Positions 15,542 through 24,106 are shown, counted from the first letter of the stretch. The stretch: 24,897 nt of DNA from Bacteroidota bacterium (GCA_023427845.1 JAEYZX010000081.1:1-24897); one strand, 5' to 3'. Numbers and translations are program-made. The notes: generated by a model not told the origin, from the sequence alone.

Positions 15542-15587
15542 AATTAATCATCGTTCAATTCGTACGCAATTCCCAAAATCTTTTTCT

Positions 15588-15595
15588 TAACTTTA
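15588..15595 (+). promoter_or_regulatory. Weak -7 candidate for the glutathione peroxidase gene
   Basis: TAACTTTA is one mismatch from TAnnTTTG, 14 bases before the ATG at 15610. The preceding terminator implies the gene needs its own promoter. Confidence 0.3.
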
Positions 15596-15609
15596 TTGAA
15601 AATACAATT

Positions 15610-16188
15610 ATGAAATCTATAATTGCCGTTTGCGTGTTAACACTATTCGCAGCCTGTAAAAACAACGCACAGACACAAAAGGAATCTATAAATTCAGCTC
15701 CAATGGAAAAACAGACAATTCATCAGTTCAAGGTAGAAGATTTATCAGGAAACAAATTTGACTTTGCAGATTTGAAAGGCAAAAAGATACTGATCGTCAA
15801 TACGGCATCCGAATGTGGCCTGACACCTCAATACAAAGATCTTGAGGAGATCTATCAGAAATACAAAAACGACAATTTTACGATTGTTGGATTTCCGGCA
15901 AATAATTTTGGCGGACAAGAACCGGGAACGAACGAACAAATCAGCGCTTTTTGCGAAATAAATTATGGTGTTACCTTTCCGATGATGGCAAAAATCTCGG
16001 TCAAAGGCGACGATATGCATGAAGTGTATCAATTCCTGACACAGAAATCACAAAACGGGCTCGAAGATTCGGAAGTGCAGTGGAATTTTCAAAAATACCT
16101 GATCAATGAGCAAGGGCAACTCGATAAAGTGGTTTCGCCAAGAACACTGCCTACCGACCCCGAAATTGTCGATTGGATCAAATCCTGA
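15610..16188 (+). CDS. Glutathione peroxidase-family lipoprotein
   Basis: The product has 192 residues. A short signal peptide ends in a lipobox-like LFAAC with Cys16, so it is probably a lipid-anchored envelope protein. The peroxidase fold follows, with catalytic Cys69 in NTASECGLT, Gln103 in the FGGQEPG loop, and Trp158-Asn159 in QWNF, so the tetrad is complete. Cys115 lies where thioredoxin-dependent members carry their resolving cysteine, so the reductant is more likely thioredoxin-like than glutathione. It reduces hydrogen peroxide or lipid hydroperoxides. An in-frame ATG (Met32) would give a cytosolic form, but the lipobox argues for the first start. The stop directly abuts the stop of the opposite-strand acetyltransferase gene. 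Confidence 0.92.
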   Translation: MKSIIAVCVLTLFAACKNNAQTQKESINSAPMEKQTIHQFKVEDLSGNKFDFADLKGKKILIVNTASECGLTPQYKDLEEIYQKYKNDNFTIVGFPANNFGGQEPGTNEQISAFCEINYGVTFPMMAKISVKGDDMHEVYQFLTQKSQNGLEDSEVQWNFQKYLINEQGQLDKVVSPRTLPTDPEIVDWIKS

Positions 16189-16686
16189 TTATTTCAAAAT
16201 CAGCTGCATAAACATAAGATCGAGCCATCGGTCGAATTTATAAGCAGCTTCACGGATGATCCCACATTCGGTAAAACCCAATTTCGAATGGAATGCGATG
16301 CTTGCGGTATTGGAAGCGTCGATTCCGCCAATCATTGTGTGATAACCCTCGGATTTTGCGGTTAGGATAAGGTGATTTAATAAAAGTTTCCCAATTCCCT
16401 GCGAAACGCGTTTTTCGGATACGTATACCGAATGTTCAACCGTAAAACGATATCCGATTTTTTCGCGGAATGTACCATACGTTCCGAAGCCAACAACTCC
16501 CGATTGGTCTGTTGCCACAATTACCGGAAAACCTGCCGCGGTTTTTGATTTGAACCAATCTTGCTGTGTTTTCATCATCTGGGGCTCATAATTATAATTC
16601 GCAGTCGTAAATTCGATCGCGTGATTTACAATCAGCAAAATCGCAGGAAGGTCTTCGTTTACGGCAGGGCGGATCTGGATTGACAT
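16189..16686 (-). CDS. GNAT N-acetyltransferase (phosphinothricin acetyltransferase-like)
   Basis: Starting at the ATG at 16686 (a TTG lies three codons upstream) gives 165 residues. The N-terminal IRPA...DLPAI helix and FTTANY...P stretch, the VEHSVYV strand (about 83-89), the acetyl-CoA loop VSQGIGK (94-100), and the C-terminal FHSKLGF-x-ECG region match the PAT/MddA branch. That branch acetylates methionine sulfone, sulfoximine or phosphinothricin-like amino acids with acetyl-CoA in the cytosol. The real substrate is not known. It has its own -7 element and converges on the peroxidase gene. Confidence 0.85.
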   Translation of the reverse strand: MSIQIRPAVNEDLPAILLIVNHAIEFTTANYNYEPQMMKTQQDWFKSKTAAGFPVIVATDQSGVVGFGTYGTFREKIGYRFTVEHSVYVSEKRVSQGIGKLLLNHLILTAKSEGYHTMIGGIDASNTASIAFHSKLGFTECGIIREAAYKFDRWLDLMFMQLILK

Positions 16687-16702
16687 GATTTGCAAGTTTT
16701 AC

Positions 16703-16710
16703 CAAATATA
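16703..16710 (-). promoter_or_regulatory. -7 promoter element for the GNAT gene
   Basis: On the minus strand this reads TATATTTG, an exact TAnnTTTG match, 16 bases before the ATG at 16686. The implied leader is only about 10 bases. Confidence 0.45.
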
Positions 16711-16753
16711 GAAAAGATTGCACTCCGATAGGACGACTTTGGCGGCGGAATCG

Positions 16754-16761
16754 TAAATTTG
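16754..16761 (+). promoter_or_regulatory. -7 promoter element for the menD operon
   Basis: TAAATTTG is an exact TAnnTTTG match, 21 bases before the menD ATG at 16783. No -33 box at standard spacing is evident. Confidence 0.5.
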
Positions 16762-16782
16762 TTTAGCAGAAAATTGCATTAA

Positions 16783-18441
16783 ATGATCTATCCAAAAATA
16801 CCACTTGCGCAAAGCATTATCCAAATCTGCATTTCAAAAGGCGTCCGTCATATCGTTATTTCACCCGGCTCGCGCAACGCACCGCTTACGATCGGGTTTG
16901 TAAACAATCCCGCATTCACGTGTTACAGCATCGCCGACGAACGGTGTGCCGCTTTTTTTGCGATGGGAATTGCCCAGCAGCGCAAGGAACCTGTTGCCGT
17001 GGTCTGCACTTCGGGATCGGCAGTGCTGAATTTTTATCCGGCCTTTGCCGAAGCATTTTACAGCGAAATCCCACTGATAGTGATTTCAGCCGACAGGCCA
17101 ACGAATAAAATCGACATAGGCGACGGGCAAACGATCCGGCAGCGTAATGTATTTGAAAACCATTCTTTGTTTAATGCAAATCTGTCTGAGGACGCCTCGT
17201 CTGAAAACGACACAAAAATTGGAACCGCAATAGACATTGCACGTTTTAGGAAAGGTCCTGTCCACATTAACGCGCCTTTCGAGGAACCTTTGTATCAAAC
17301 CGTCGAAAATTTGTCGGTAGATCCAAAAATTACAGATACGGACGACTTTATCGAGGCATTTCCGAACGATTTATGGTCGACCATTGAAATGTGGAATTCA
17401 GCTGAAAAAAAACTGGTGCTGGTAGGGACCGCCGATCCCGGGATGCTCGATGCCAAACTTATCGAATGGCTTGCAAACGATCCTGCTGTAGTGGTAATGA
17501 CCGAAGTCACGTCAAATTTGCACCATCCCTCATTCCTCAGTAATATTGATACAATCATTACACCGTTTGACAATGAGGCTTTTAAAGCCCTGCAACCCGA
17601 CATTTTGCTGACCTTTGGCGGGATGATCGTATCCAAACGGATCAAAACATTCTTCAGGCAATTTCAGCCCCGGCAGCACTGGCACGTTGACCCAAGCCGC
17701 GCGTACGATACATTTGGCGCACTTACCCGACATTTCAAAGGAACTCCGCAGGATTTTTTGACAGAATTGAAAAATGCTTCCATAACTGTAGAAAGCCACT
17801 ATCAGCAAATGGCAGCCAATATCGGCAGTATCAGGAAACAACGTCATGCTGCGTACCTTGCAAAAACCCCGTTTTCCGATTTAAAGGCATTCGAACAAAT
17901 TCTTCCAAACTTGCCTGCTCACTCGATGCTTCAGATCAGCAACAGCGCACCTATTCGATATGCGCAATTATTCGGTGTGGATCCTTCGATTGCCGTGTAT
18001 TGCAACCGGGGAACAAGCGGAATCGATGGCAGTACATCAACAGCCATTGGCGCGGCAACTGCAACCGAAAAGCAAACCACGTTGATTACGGGCGACGTCG
18101 GATTTTTGTACGACAGCAATGCCTTGTGGAATAATTACATCCCAAATAATTTTAAAATAATCATCGTAAACAATGGCGGAGGCGGGATTTTCAGGATACT
18201 TCCCGGACATCAGGAGAACGAGGTGTTCAATACTTTTTTTGAAACTTCGCACTGCCTCACGGCCGAACATCTTGCCAAAATGTACCGGTTCGACTATTTT
18301 TCTGCGAGCGACGAACAATCTTTATCGGATGGGTTGCAAAAACTCTATTCCGATAGCGAACGCCCGGCGATTCTTGAAGTATTTACGCCAACACTGTTAA
18401 ACGATAAAATACTGTTGCAGTATTTTCGCGAGTTGGAATAA
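16783..18441 (+). CDS. menD: MenD, SEPHCHC synthase (menaquinone biosynthesis)
   Basis: The product has 552 residues, full length for the family. It condenses isochorismate with 2-oxoglutarate, using thiamine diphosphate and Mg2+, to give SEPHCHC. Visible features are the substrate-binding SPGSRNAPL (28-36), SADRP near 105-109, and the thiamine-diphosphate GD motif starting at Gly437 (GDVGFLYDSNALWN), followed by IIVNNGGGGIFRILPG. The three-domain decarboxylase layout is complete. It begins the rightward men cluster and has an exact -7 element upstream. In related genomes an isochorismate synthase gene often precedes menD; here the upstream neighbour is a divergent GNAT gene. Confidence 0.97.
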   Translation: MIYPKIPLAQSIIQICISKGVRHIVISPGSRNAPLTIGFVNNPAFTCYSIADERCAAFFAMGIAQQRKEPVAVVCTSGSAVLNFYPAFAEAFYSEIPLIVISADRPTNKIDIGDGQTIRQRNVFENHSLFNANLSEDASSENDTKIGTAIDIARFRKGPVHINAPFEEPLYQTVENLSVDPKITDTDDFIEAFPNDLWSTIEMWNSAEKKLVLVGTADPGMLDAKLIEWLANDPAVVVMTEVTSNLHHPSFLSNIDTIITPFDNEAFKALQPDILLTFGGMIVSKRIKTFFRQFQPRQHWHVDPSRAYDTFGALTRHFKGTPQDFLTELKNASITVESHYQQMAANIGSIRKQRHAAYLAKTPFSDLKAFEQILPNLPAHSMLQISNSAPIRYAQLFGVDPSIAVYCNRGTSGIDGSTSTAIGAATATEKQTTLITGDVGFLYDSNALWNNYIPNNFKIIIVNNGGGGIFRILPGHQENEVFNTFFETSHCLTAEHLAKMYRFDYFSASDEQSLSDGLQKLYSDSERPAILEVFTPTLLNDKILLQYFRELE

Positions 18442-18462
18442 CAGTTGATATCGCAAACTGCG

Positions 18463-18470
18463 TACCTTTA
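18463..18470 (+). promoter_or_regulatory. Weak internal -7 candidate before the cvfB-like gene
   Basis: TACCTTTA is one mismatch from TAnnTTTG, 15 bases before the ATG at 18486. An upstream TTG lies only 15 bases away, shorter than usual spacing. The gene may instead be read from menD. Confidence 0.25.
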
Positions 18471-18485
18471 AACGAAATTTGAATT

Positions 18486-19325
18486 ATGATTGAGATTGGA
18501 AAATACAACACCCTAAAAATTTTGCGTGACACTAAAGTCGGCTTGTTTTTGGGAAACGATCAGGGCGAAGACATCCTGCTTCCGAACAAATACGTACCGA
18601 GGGAGTTTGAAATTGGCGAGGAGCTGGCCGTTTTTGTATACCTTGACCATGAGGAACGTCCGGTGGCAACAACGCTCGAACCCTATGTTTTGCTAAATGA
18701 ATTCGCGCTTCTTCGCGTCAATTACGTGAATGAATTCGGCGCCTTTCTCAATTGGGGACTCGAAAAAGACCTCATGGTGCCGTTCCGCGAACAGGCTCGT
18801 CCGATGGAAAAAGGAAAACGATACCTGGTGTATTGCTATCTCGATGAAAAAACAAACCGCCTGGTAGCGTCAAGCAAAATCAATCAGTTTCTGAATAATG
18901 ATTCGCTGACCGTTGCAGTAGGAGACGAGGTCGATTTGATCGTTTCGCACATCACCGATCTTGGAATCAACGTCATCATCAACGAAAAGCACAAAGGTCT
19001 TTTATACAAGGATGAGGTTTATGACGATGCTGTCCGTACCGGCGATCGTGCGCGGGGCTACATCAAGACAATCCGTCCCGACAACAAAATCGACGTCGCA
19101 TTGCAAAAACAGGGTTATGCATCGGTTGAGCCAAATGCCGAACGCATTCTCGACGAACTTCGCGCTAGCCGCGGATTTCTTCGCCTGAACGACAATAGCC
19201 ATCCCGAAGATATCAGAACGGTACTCAAAATGAGTAAAAAGACGTTCAAAAAAGCAATAGGGCTTTTATACAAGGAAAAATTGATCGAGATTAAAGACGA
19301 TGGAATTTATCTTGTGAAGCGTTAA
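18486..19325 (+). CDS. cvfB: CvfB-like S1-domain RNA-binding protein
   Basis: The product has 279 residues, the usual CvfB/YitL length. It starts with MIEIGKYNTLKI and has three S1-type OB folds (about 1-65, 68-135 and 148-215), with patterns such as GLFLG and GAFLNWGLEKDLMVPF. A C-terminal winged helix follows (about 220-279), ending in a KKTFKKAIGLLYKEKLI helix. The Staphylococcus homologue binds RNA and affects virulence gene expression; the role in flavobacteria is unknown. It sits 44 bases after menD on the same strand, with no obvious functional tie to quinone synthesis. Confidence 0.9.
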   Translation: MIEIGKYNTLKILRDTKVGLFLGNDQGEDILLPNKYVPREFEIGEELAVFVYLDHEERPVATTLEPYVLLNEFALLRVNYVNEFGAFLNWGLEKDLMVPFREQARPMEKGKRYLVYCYLDEKTNRLVASSKINQFLNNDSLTVAVGDEVDLIVSHITDLGINVIINEKHKGLLYKDEVYDDAVRTGDRARGYIKTIRPDNKIDVALQKQGYASVEPNAERILDELRASRGFLRLNDNSHPEDIRTVLKMSKKTFKKAIGLLYKEKLIEIKDDGIYLVKR

Positions 19326-19423
19326 TTCCGCAATGTCGGCTGCAATATTGGCTTGTATTGCCTTAGGCTGTGCCGGCGCTGATTTCCAAAATTGATTTGA
19401 TTTATTGATTTAAACCTATACAC

Positions 19424-20254
19424 ATGAATTGGATTACTGCCAAAGAATTTGAAGACATCACATACAAAAAGTGCGATGGCGTTGCCCGAATTGCGTTCAA
19501 CCGTCCCGATGTTCGGAATGCCTTCCGTCCCAAAACCACAAGTGAACTTTACCAGGCATTTTACGATGCGCAGGAAGATACCTCAATTGGCGTGGTATTA
19601 TTATCTGCCGAAGGGCCGTCGTCAAAAGATGGCGTCTATTCTTTTTGCAGCGGCGGCGACCAGAAAGCGCGCGGACATCAGGGTTACGTGGGCGACGATG
19701 GAATGCATCGCCTGAACATACTTGAAGTCCAACGTTTGATCCGTTTCATGCCAAAAGCCGTTATTGCCGTTGTTCCGGGTTGGGCTGTTGGTGGCGGGCA
19801 CAGTCTTCATGTGGTGTGCGATCTGACGCTTGCCAGCAAGGAACATGCTATATTCAAACAAACCGATGCCGATGTGACGAGTTTCGACGGCGGATACGGT
19901 TCGGCTTATCTTGCAAAAATGGTCGGACAAAAAAAAGCGCGTGAGATATTCTTCCTCGGGCGAAATTACTCGGCGCAGGAAGCTTTTGAAATGGGAATGG
20001 TCAATGCCGTGATCCCGCATGCCGACCTTGAGCAAACTGCATTTGACTGGGCACAGGAAATACTTGCAAAATCGCCAACATCAATCAAAATGCTTAAATT
20101 CGCAATGAACCTGACCGACGATGGAATGGTGGGCCAGCAGGTTTTTGCAGGCGAAGCGACGCGGCTGGCGTATATGACCGATGAAGCCAAGGAAGGCCGG
20201 GATGCATTCCTCGAAAAGAGAAAGCCAAATTTCGAAAAGAAATGGCTCCCTTAA
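19424..20254 (+). CDS. menB: MenB, 1,4-dihydroxy-2-naphthoyl-CoA synthase (type II)
   Basis: The product has 276 residues. It is a crotonase-fold enzyme that cyclises o-succinylbenzoyl-CoA. The oxyanion-hole region SGGDQKARG and the WAVGGGHSLH block are present, followed by QTDADVTSFDGGYGSAYLA and the C-terminal TRLAYMTDEAKEGRDAFLEKR. Residue 148 is Asp in QTD. In the E. coli enzyme this position is Gly and bicarbonate supplies the carboxylate; in the mycobacterial type the Asp replaces it. The protein is therefore predicted to be bicarbonate-independent. The 98 bases before it contain no clear promoter or hairpin. Confidence 0.97.
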   Translation: MNWITAKEFEDITYKKCDGVARIAFNRPDVRNAFRPKTTSELYQAFYDAQEDTSIGVVLLSAEGPSSKDGVYSFCSGGDQKARGHQGYVGDDGMHRLNILEVQRLIRFMPKAVIAVVPGWAVGGGHSLHVVCDLTLASKEHAIFKQTDADVTSFDGGYGSAYLAKMVGQKKAREIFFLGRNYSAQEAFEMGMVNAVIPHADLEQTAFDWAQEILAKSPTSIKMLKFAMNLTDDGMVGQQVFAGEATRLAYMTDEAKEGRDAFLEKRKPNFEKKWLP

Positions 20255-20269
20255 TCAAACTAAGCTACT

Positions 20270-20785
20270 ATGGACAATTTTACCAATGTAACTATCGACA
20301 CTTCACAATTACCGCGTTTTGAACAGGTCGAGTTCACACCGATGCATCCGAAGTATTGGAAAGTTTTGATGGTGAACCTGCTGGTTTTTACGATCATCCT
20401 GGCAACTACGCTGTCGGCTTTTCTTTATTTTAATCCGGATCTTGGATCGAACAGATACTGGATAATTGGTGGTGCGGTACTTTTAATCAGTCTGATTTTT
20501 ATTTTTTCGTGGATTGGATTCCGTAAAAAAGGCTACGCATTCCGAACGCATGATGTGCTGTTCAGAAGCGGAATAATCGCTACCAATACAATCGTAATTC
20601 CTTATAACAGAATACAACACGTTGCGTTACATGAAGGTTTGGTTTCGCGCTATTTCGGACTCGCAAAAGTTGAAGTTTTCACCGCCGGCGGAAGTAGCAG
20701 TGATTTAGAGATTCCCGGAATTGAGAAGGAGCATGCCGAGAATATCAAACAACTTCTGATGGGCAAAATCCAAAAACAGCTTTAA
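20270..20785 (+). CDS. PH domain (bPH2, YdbS-like) membrane protein
   Basis: The product has 171 residues. There are two transmembrane helices (about 38-58 and 65-83), then one bPH2 domain (about 88-165). The pattern is a YAFRTHDVLFRSGIIA strand pair, NRIQHVALHEGLVSRYFGLA, and VEVFTAGGSSSDLEIPGI. This is the YdbS-type half of the Bacillus YdbS/YdbT pair; that pair is linked to resistance to certain bacteriocins, but biochemical function is unknown. It starts 15 bases after menB and its stop abuts the next ATG. Confidence 0.88.
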   Translation: MDNFTNVTIDTSQLPRFEQVEFTPMHPKYWKVLMVNLLVFTIILATTLSAFLYFNPDLGSNRYWIIGGAVLLISLIFIFSWIGFRKKGYAFRTHDVLFRSGIIATNTIVIPYNRIQHVALHEGLVSRYFGLAKVEVFTAGGSSSDLEIPGIEKEHAENIKQLLMGKIQKQL

Positions 20786-22291
20786 ATGCAGTACGAATTC
20801 AGTCAGCCGCAACGTCAGTCCCAGGTTGGGATTCTCGTGATGTTCTTCCATACGCTGCAGCAATACGTCCGGGCGCTACTTCCTGTGCTGTTTATTTGGA
20901 TCTTTAAATTTGACGAAATCAATAAACTGTGGCTTACAGTAGGAACCCTTGCGGTATTCATACTGATAGCAGTTGTGGCTTATCTTCAATATCTGAATTT
21001 TACTTTTCACCTCGACTCCGATAATTCGGAATTCATCATTCAGGAAGGCATTTTCAACAAGACGCGAACCGTAATACAGCTCAACAAAATCCAGCAGGTA
21101 AATATTACACAATCGGTTATCCAACGGATAATTGGCGTTTACGGAATTGATGTCGATACTCCCGGAAGCAATAAAAAAGAAGGTAGGATTCGCGCGGTTT
21201 CGCATACGCTTGCAGTGGCGTTAAAAGCAAGGTTGCTCGACAACCAAAAACAATCTGAAACCAAAAGCGATACAGCGACAGAAGAGGTTTCGCTAACAAC
21301 GACCGAAGAAAAGCCGTTCATCAGCATCAGCTTTCTCAGCCTGCTCAAAATCGGGATTACGACAAACTATATAAAAAGCCTCGGACTTATTGTCGCTTTT
21401 ATTGCGACGATTTATGAAAATGTGAGTAATTATGCCGAGTATTCCGCGTACGACGGTACGGAGATTGAACGTTACTTCGATCAGCAATTGGCTTTGAATT
21501 CGATACTGATGATCGTTGGATTGCTTTTCGGCGCAGTGCTGGTCATCAATGTGATTCGCGTTATCGTCCGATATTTCAACTACACGATTACGCGTCAGCG
21601 TGGTTCGCTTTTGCTCTCATTCGGATTGCTGAATACCAAAAGTACAATCGTGAAGCCTGAAAAAGTACAGATGACCTCTGTATCGCAAAACTATTTTCAG
21701 AAGAAAATGGACATACTGGAACTACAGATCAAACAGGCAACGAGCGGCGAAAAGGAGGAACGGAAATCCGCAATCGAGATTCCGGGCTGCAACAGCCGCG
21801 AACGCGATGCGATAATGAAATTGCTGTTTGGCTCGATTCCGGAAAAAGGTGTCGTACTAAAACCAAATTTTCGCAGGTTGGCTTTCTCCGTCTTTTTATT
21901 AATAGTCGTACCTTTAAGTGTATTTTACATCTTGGCCTATTATGCCGAGCCAAGATTCTTTGATTTTAGTGTTTTTGCAATGGTTTATGCCGTATTTGCA
22001 GCTGTCGTGCTATATTTTTCATTTCGAAATTACCGGCTTTTCATCAGCGACGGTTTTATAATCAAACAAAGCGGCGCATGGGATGTGACGAACGAAATCA
22101 TCGAACCGGGAAAAATCCAGGCGATAACAACCTCGCAATTGTTTTGGCACAAAGGGCTCGATATCGGATCGATAACGATTCACACAGCAGGAGGGAACCT
22201 GCATTTTGATCTCGGTAATTTTTCGATGATCAAGGACTATGTAAACCTTTGGCTTTATGAGCTTGAGACGACCGACAGCAATTGGATGTAG
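20786..22291 (+). CDS. PH domain (triple bPH2, YdbT-like) membrane protein
   Basis: The product has 501 residues. Three bPH2 units alternate with paired membrane helices: helices at about 25-45 and 50-68, PH1 at 70-155; helices at about 190-215 and 250-272, PH2 at 275-360; helices at about 375-395 and 398-415, PH3 at 418-495. Each PH unit shows the strand pattern followed by an 'I.....Q..T.SQ' type segment, such as NKIQQVNITQSVIQR, EKVQMTSVSQ and GKIQAITTSQ. This is the YdbT type, partner of the preceding gene, which it abuts with no gap. Its position between menB and menA suggests an inner-membrane scaffold or lipid-binding role; this is inference. Confidence 0.88.
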   Translation: MQYEFSQPQRQSQVGILVMFFHTLQQYVRALLPVLFIWIFKFDEINKLWLTVGTLAVFILIAVVAYLQYLNFTFHLDSDNSEFIIQEGIFNKTRTVIQLNKIQQVNITQSVIQRIIGVYGIDVDTPGSNKKEGRIRAVSHTLAVALKARLLDNQKQSETKSDTATEEVSLTTTEEKPFISISFLSLLKIGITTNYIKSLGLIVAFIATIYENVSNYAEYSAYDGTEIERYFDQQLALNSILMIVGLLFGAVLVINVIRVIVRYFNYTITRQRGSLLLSFGLLNTKSTIVKPEKVQMTSVSQNYFQKKMDILELQIKQATSGEKEERKSAIEIPGCNSRERDAIMKLLFGSIPEKGVVLKPNFRRLAFSVFLLIVVPLSVFYILAYYAEPRFFDFSVFAMVYAVFAAVVLYFSFRNYRLFISDGFIIKQSGAWDVTNEIIEPGKIQAITTSQLFWHKGLDIGSITIHTAGGNLHFDLGNFSMIKDYVNLWLYELETTDSNWM

Positions 22292-22351
22292 GCGATGGCA
22301 ATTACATTATCAAAAGAAATAGAAATAACAAATTAATACAGGAAATAGAAT

Positions 22352-23296
22352 ATGAGACATTGGATTGAGGCCGCACGAATACGTACTTTACCGCTTTCAG
22401 TTTCCGGAATTCTCGTCGGAAGTTTTTATGCAATGTCGCAGTCGAATTTCAACTGGAAAATCGTGTTTTTTGCACTCACCACAACCCTCGGGCTGCAGGT
22501 GCTGTCGAATTTCGCAAATGATTATGGCGATGGGATAAAAGGAACCGACAACGCCGACCGAATCGGGCCCATGCGATCGGTACAAAGCGGCGTGATAACT
22601 CCGGCACAGATGAAGCGCGCAATGATCATTACTTCGCTTCTGACGTTGCTTTCCGCGATCCTGTTGATCTATAGCTCATTTAAAGAGGAATATCTTCTGT
22701 ATTCGTTTGCCTTTTTGTTGCTGGGATTCATCGCAATCGCATCGGCAATCCGATATACCGTTGGCAACACGGCCTATGGCTACCGCGGGTATGGCGATGT
22801 TTTCGTTTTTGTGTTTTTTGGGCTGGTAAGTACCCTTGGAATCTATTTCATGTTTATGAAGGAACTCGATACTTTGCTTTTTCTTCCCGCCGCCGCAATC
22901 GGATTGCTTAGCGTTGGCGTACTCAATCTGAACAATATGCGCGATGAAGTGTCCGACAGAAAATCGAATAAAAACACAATAGTCGTCAAGATTGGGGGCG
23001 CAAAGGCAAAAATCTACCACTATTTCCTTATTGTAACCGCAATGTTGCTCGTGGTTGTATTTGCTGTTTTGGCGAAATTTCAGTTCGATCAATACCTGTT
23101 CCTGATAATGTACATTCCGTTGACGATGCACCTCGTTCGTGTTTATAGAAATACCGATCCAACAAGGCTCGACCCCGAATTAAAAAAACTTGCCATCAGC
23201 ACATTTCTGCTATCGGTGTTGCTTTCGCTATCGTTTATATTTTTCTTTCAGGACATTATCGTACAGATTGTCAATGCTTTTGCACGTAACATTTAA
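22352..23296 (+). CDS. menA: MenA, 1,4-dihydroxy-2-naphthoate polyprenyltransferase
   Basis: The product has 314 residues with about eight or nine transmembrane helices. The first Asp-rich motif is NFANDYGDG (53-61), followed by KGTDNADRIGP. The second is NNMRDEVSDRKSNKNT (about 194-209). These are the UbiA-family motifs in the MenA form. It transfers a polyprenyl chain (probably hexa- or heptaprenyl in this group, which the sequence does not show) to DHNA at the inner membrane with loss of CO2. It is distinct from the UbiA gene at 9135-10058. It lies 60 bases after the PH pair and 11 before the hydrolase gene. Confidence 0.95.
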   Translation: MRHWIEAARIRTLPLSVSGILVGSFYAMSQSNFNWKIVFFALTTTLGLQVLSNFANDYGDGIKGTDNADRIGPMRSVQSGVITPAQMKRAMIITSLLTLLSAILLIYSSFKEEYLLYSFAFLLLGFIAIASAIRYTVGNTAYGYRGYGDVFVFVFFGLVSTLGIYFMFMKELDTLLFLPAAAIGLLSVGVLNLNNMRDEVSDRKSNKNTIVVKIGGAKAKIYHYFLIVTAMLLVVVFAVLAKFQFDQYLFLIMYIPLTMHLVRVYRNTDPTRLDPELKKLAISTFLLSVLLSLSFIFFFQDIIVQIVNAFARNI

Positions 23297-23307
23297 ATTA
23301 TTAGATC

Positions 23308-23985
23308 ATGAAAATCACCTATTACGGACATGCCGCTTTGGGTATAGAAATCAGCGGTAAACACATCATCGTCGATCCTTATATTTCTCCAAACCCGTTG
23401 GCGTCGGCCATCGCTGTCGATTCGCTTCAGGCGGATTATATTTTTCTGACACATGCCCACGGCGATCACGTAGCCGATGTTGAAGCGATTGCAAAACGTA
23501 CAGGTGCCGTAATTGTGTCAAATGCTGAAATTGCCGATTACTATGGCACGAAAGGATTTAAATCGCACGGAATGAATCACGGCGGAAGCTGGCAATTCGA
23601 TTTCGGAACCGTAAAATACGTTATCGCAATTCATTCGAGCTCTTTTCCCGATGGGTCAAATGGCGGGAATCCCGGCGGATTTGTGATTGAAGGCGAGCAC
23701 AAAAACCTTTATATTGCGGGCGATACTGCGCTTACAATGGACATGAAGCTCATTCCGATGCGCACCAAACTCGATTTGGCGGTATTTCCAATCGGTAACA
23801 ACTTTACGATGGGCGTCGATGATGCGATAACCGCGGCCGATTTCGTCGAATGCGATAAAATCCTTGGCTACCACTACGATACGTTCGGATTTATCAAAAT
23901 CAACCACGACGAGGCCAAACGCAAATTCTTCGACGCAGGTAAAGACCTGATGCTGCTGCCTATCGGTGGCTCAATCGATTTATGA
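23308..23985 (+). CDS. UPF0173-type metal-dependent hydrolase (metallo-beta-lactamase fold)
   Basis: The product has 225 residues. The dimetal motif THAHGDH is at 48-54, preceded by the N-terminal YYGHAALGI and IIVDPYIS segments. Further ligands are suggested by His in MNHGG, the AGDT segment near 140-143, and the GYHYDTFG block near 188-195. UPF0173 proteins are cytosolic, broadly conserved and without an assigned substrate. It is 11 bases after menA, so co-transcribed with the menaquinone genes. Confidence 0.93.
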   Translation: MKITYYGHAALGIEISGKHIIVDPYISPNPLASAIAVDSLQADYIFLTHAHGDHVADVEAIAKRTGAVIVSNAEIADYYGTKGFKSHGMNHGGSWQFDFGTVKYVIAIHSSSFPDGSNGGNPGGFVIEGEHKNLYIAGDTALTMDMKLIPMRTKLDLAVFPIGNNFTMGVDDAITAADFVECDKILGYHYDTFGFIKINHDEAKRKFFDAGKDLMLLPIGGSIDL

Positions 23986-24106
23986 TCAGCAGCTTTTTCT
24001 GCTCGCACCTATCGTTTTATTCGCTGCAATCTCGGCGCTGGAAAAGGTGCGTCCGCCAGTTCGCTTTGCGCGGATCGGCTTGATCATGGCTAGGTAATCC
24101 TTCTTT
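23986..24106. other. GC-richer spacer between the UPF0173 gene and menC
   Basis: This 121-base gap is richer in G and C than neighbouring spacers. Two small unsupported ORFs cross it: GTG at 23966 to 24097 on plus (43 residues with one hydrophobic stretch) and ATG at 24087 to 23986 on minus (33 basic residues). No promoter or terminator is evident. Confidence 0.3.

Noticed and set aside
16189..16686. A herbicide- or antibiotic-resistance acetyltransferase
   Set aside because: PAT-like GNAT proteins are common core genes acting on methionine derivatives or unknown amino acids; there is no mobile element or resistance context.
19335..19397. A 20-codon ORF (ATG at 19335) in the gap before menB, hydrophobic and small
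   Set aside because: Too short, no ribosome-binding site or conserved pattern visible, and it could be chance in a 98-base gap.
22676..23131. A 151-residue minus-strand frame
   Set aside because: It is fully antisense to menA, rich in His, Gln and Cys, with no recognisable domain.
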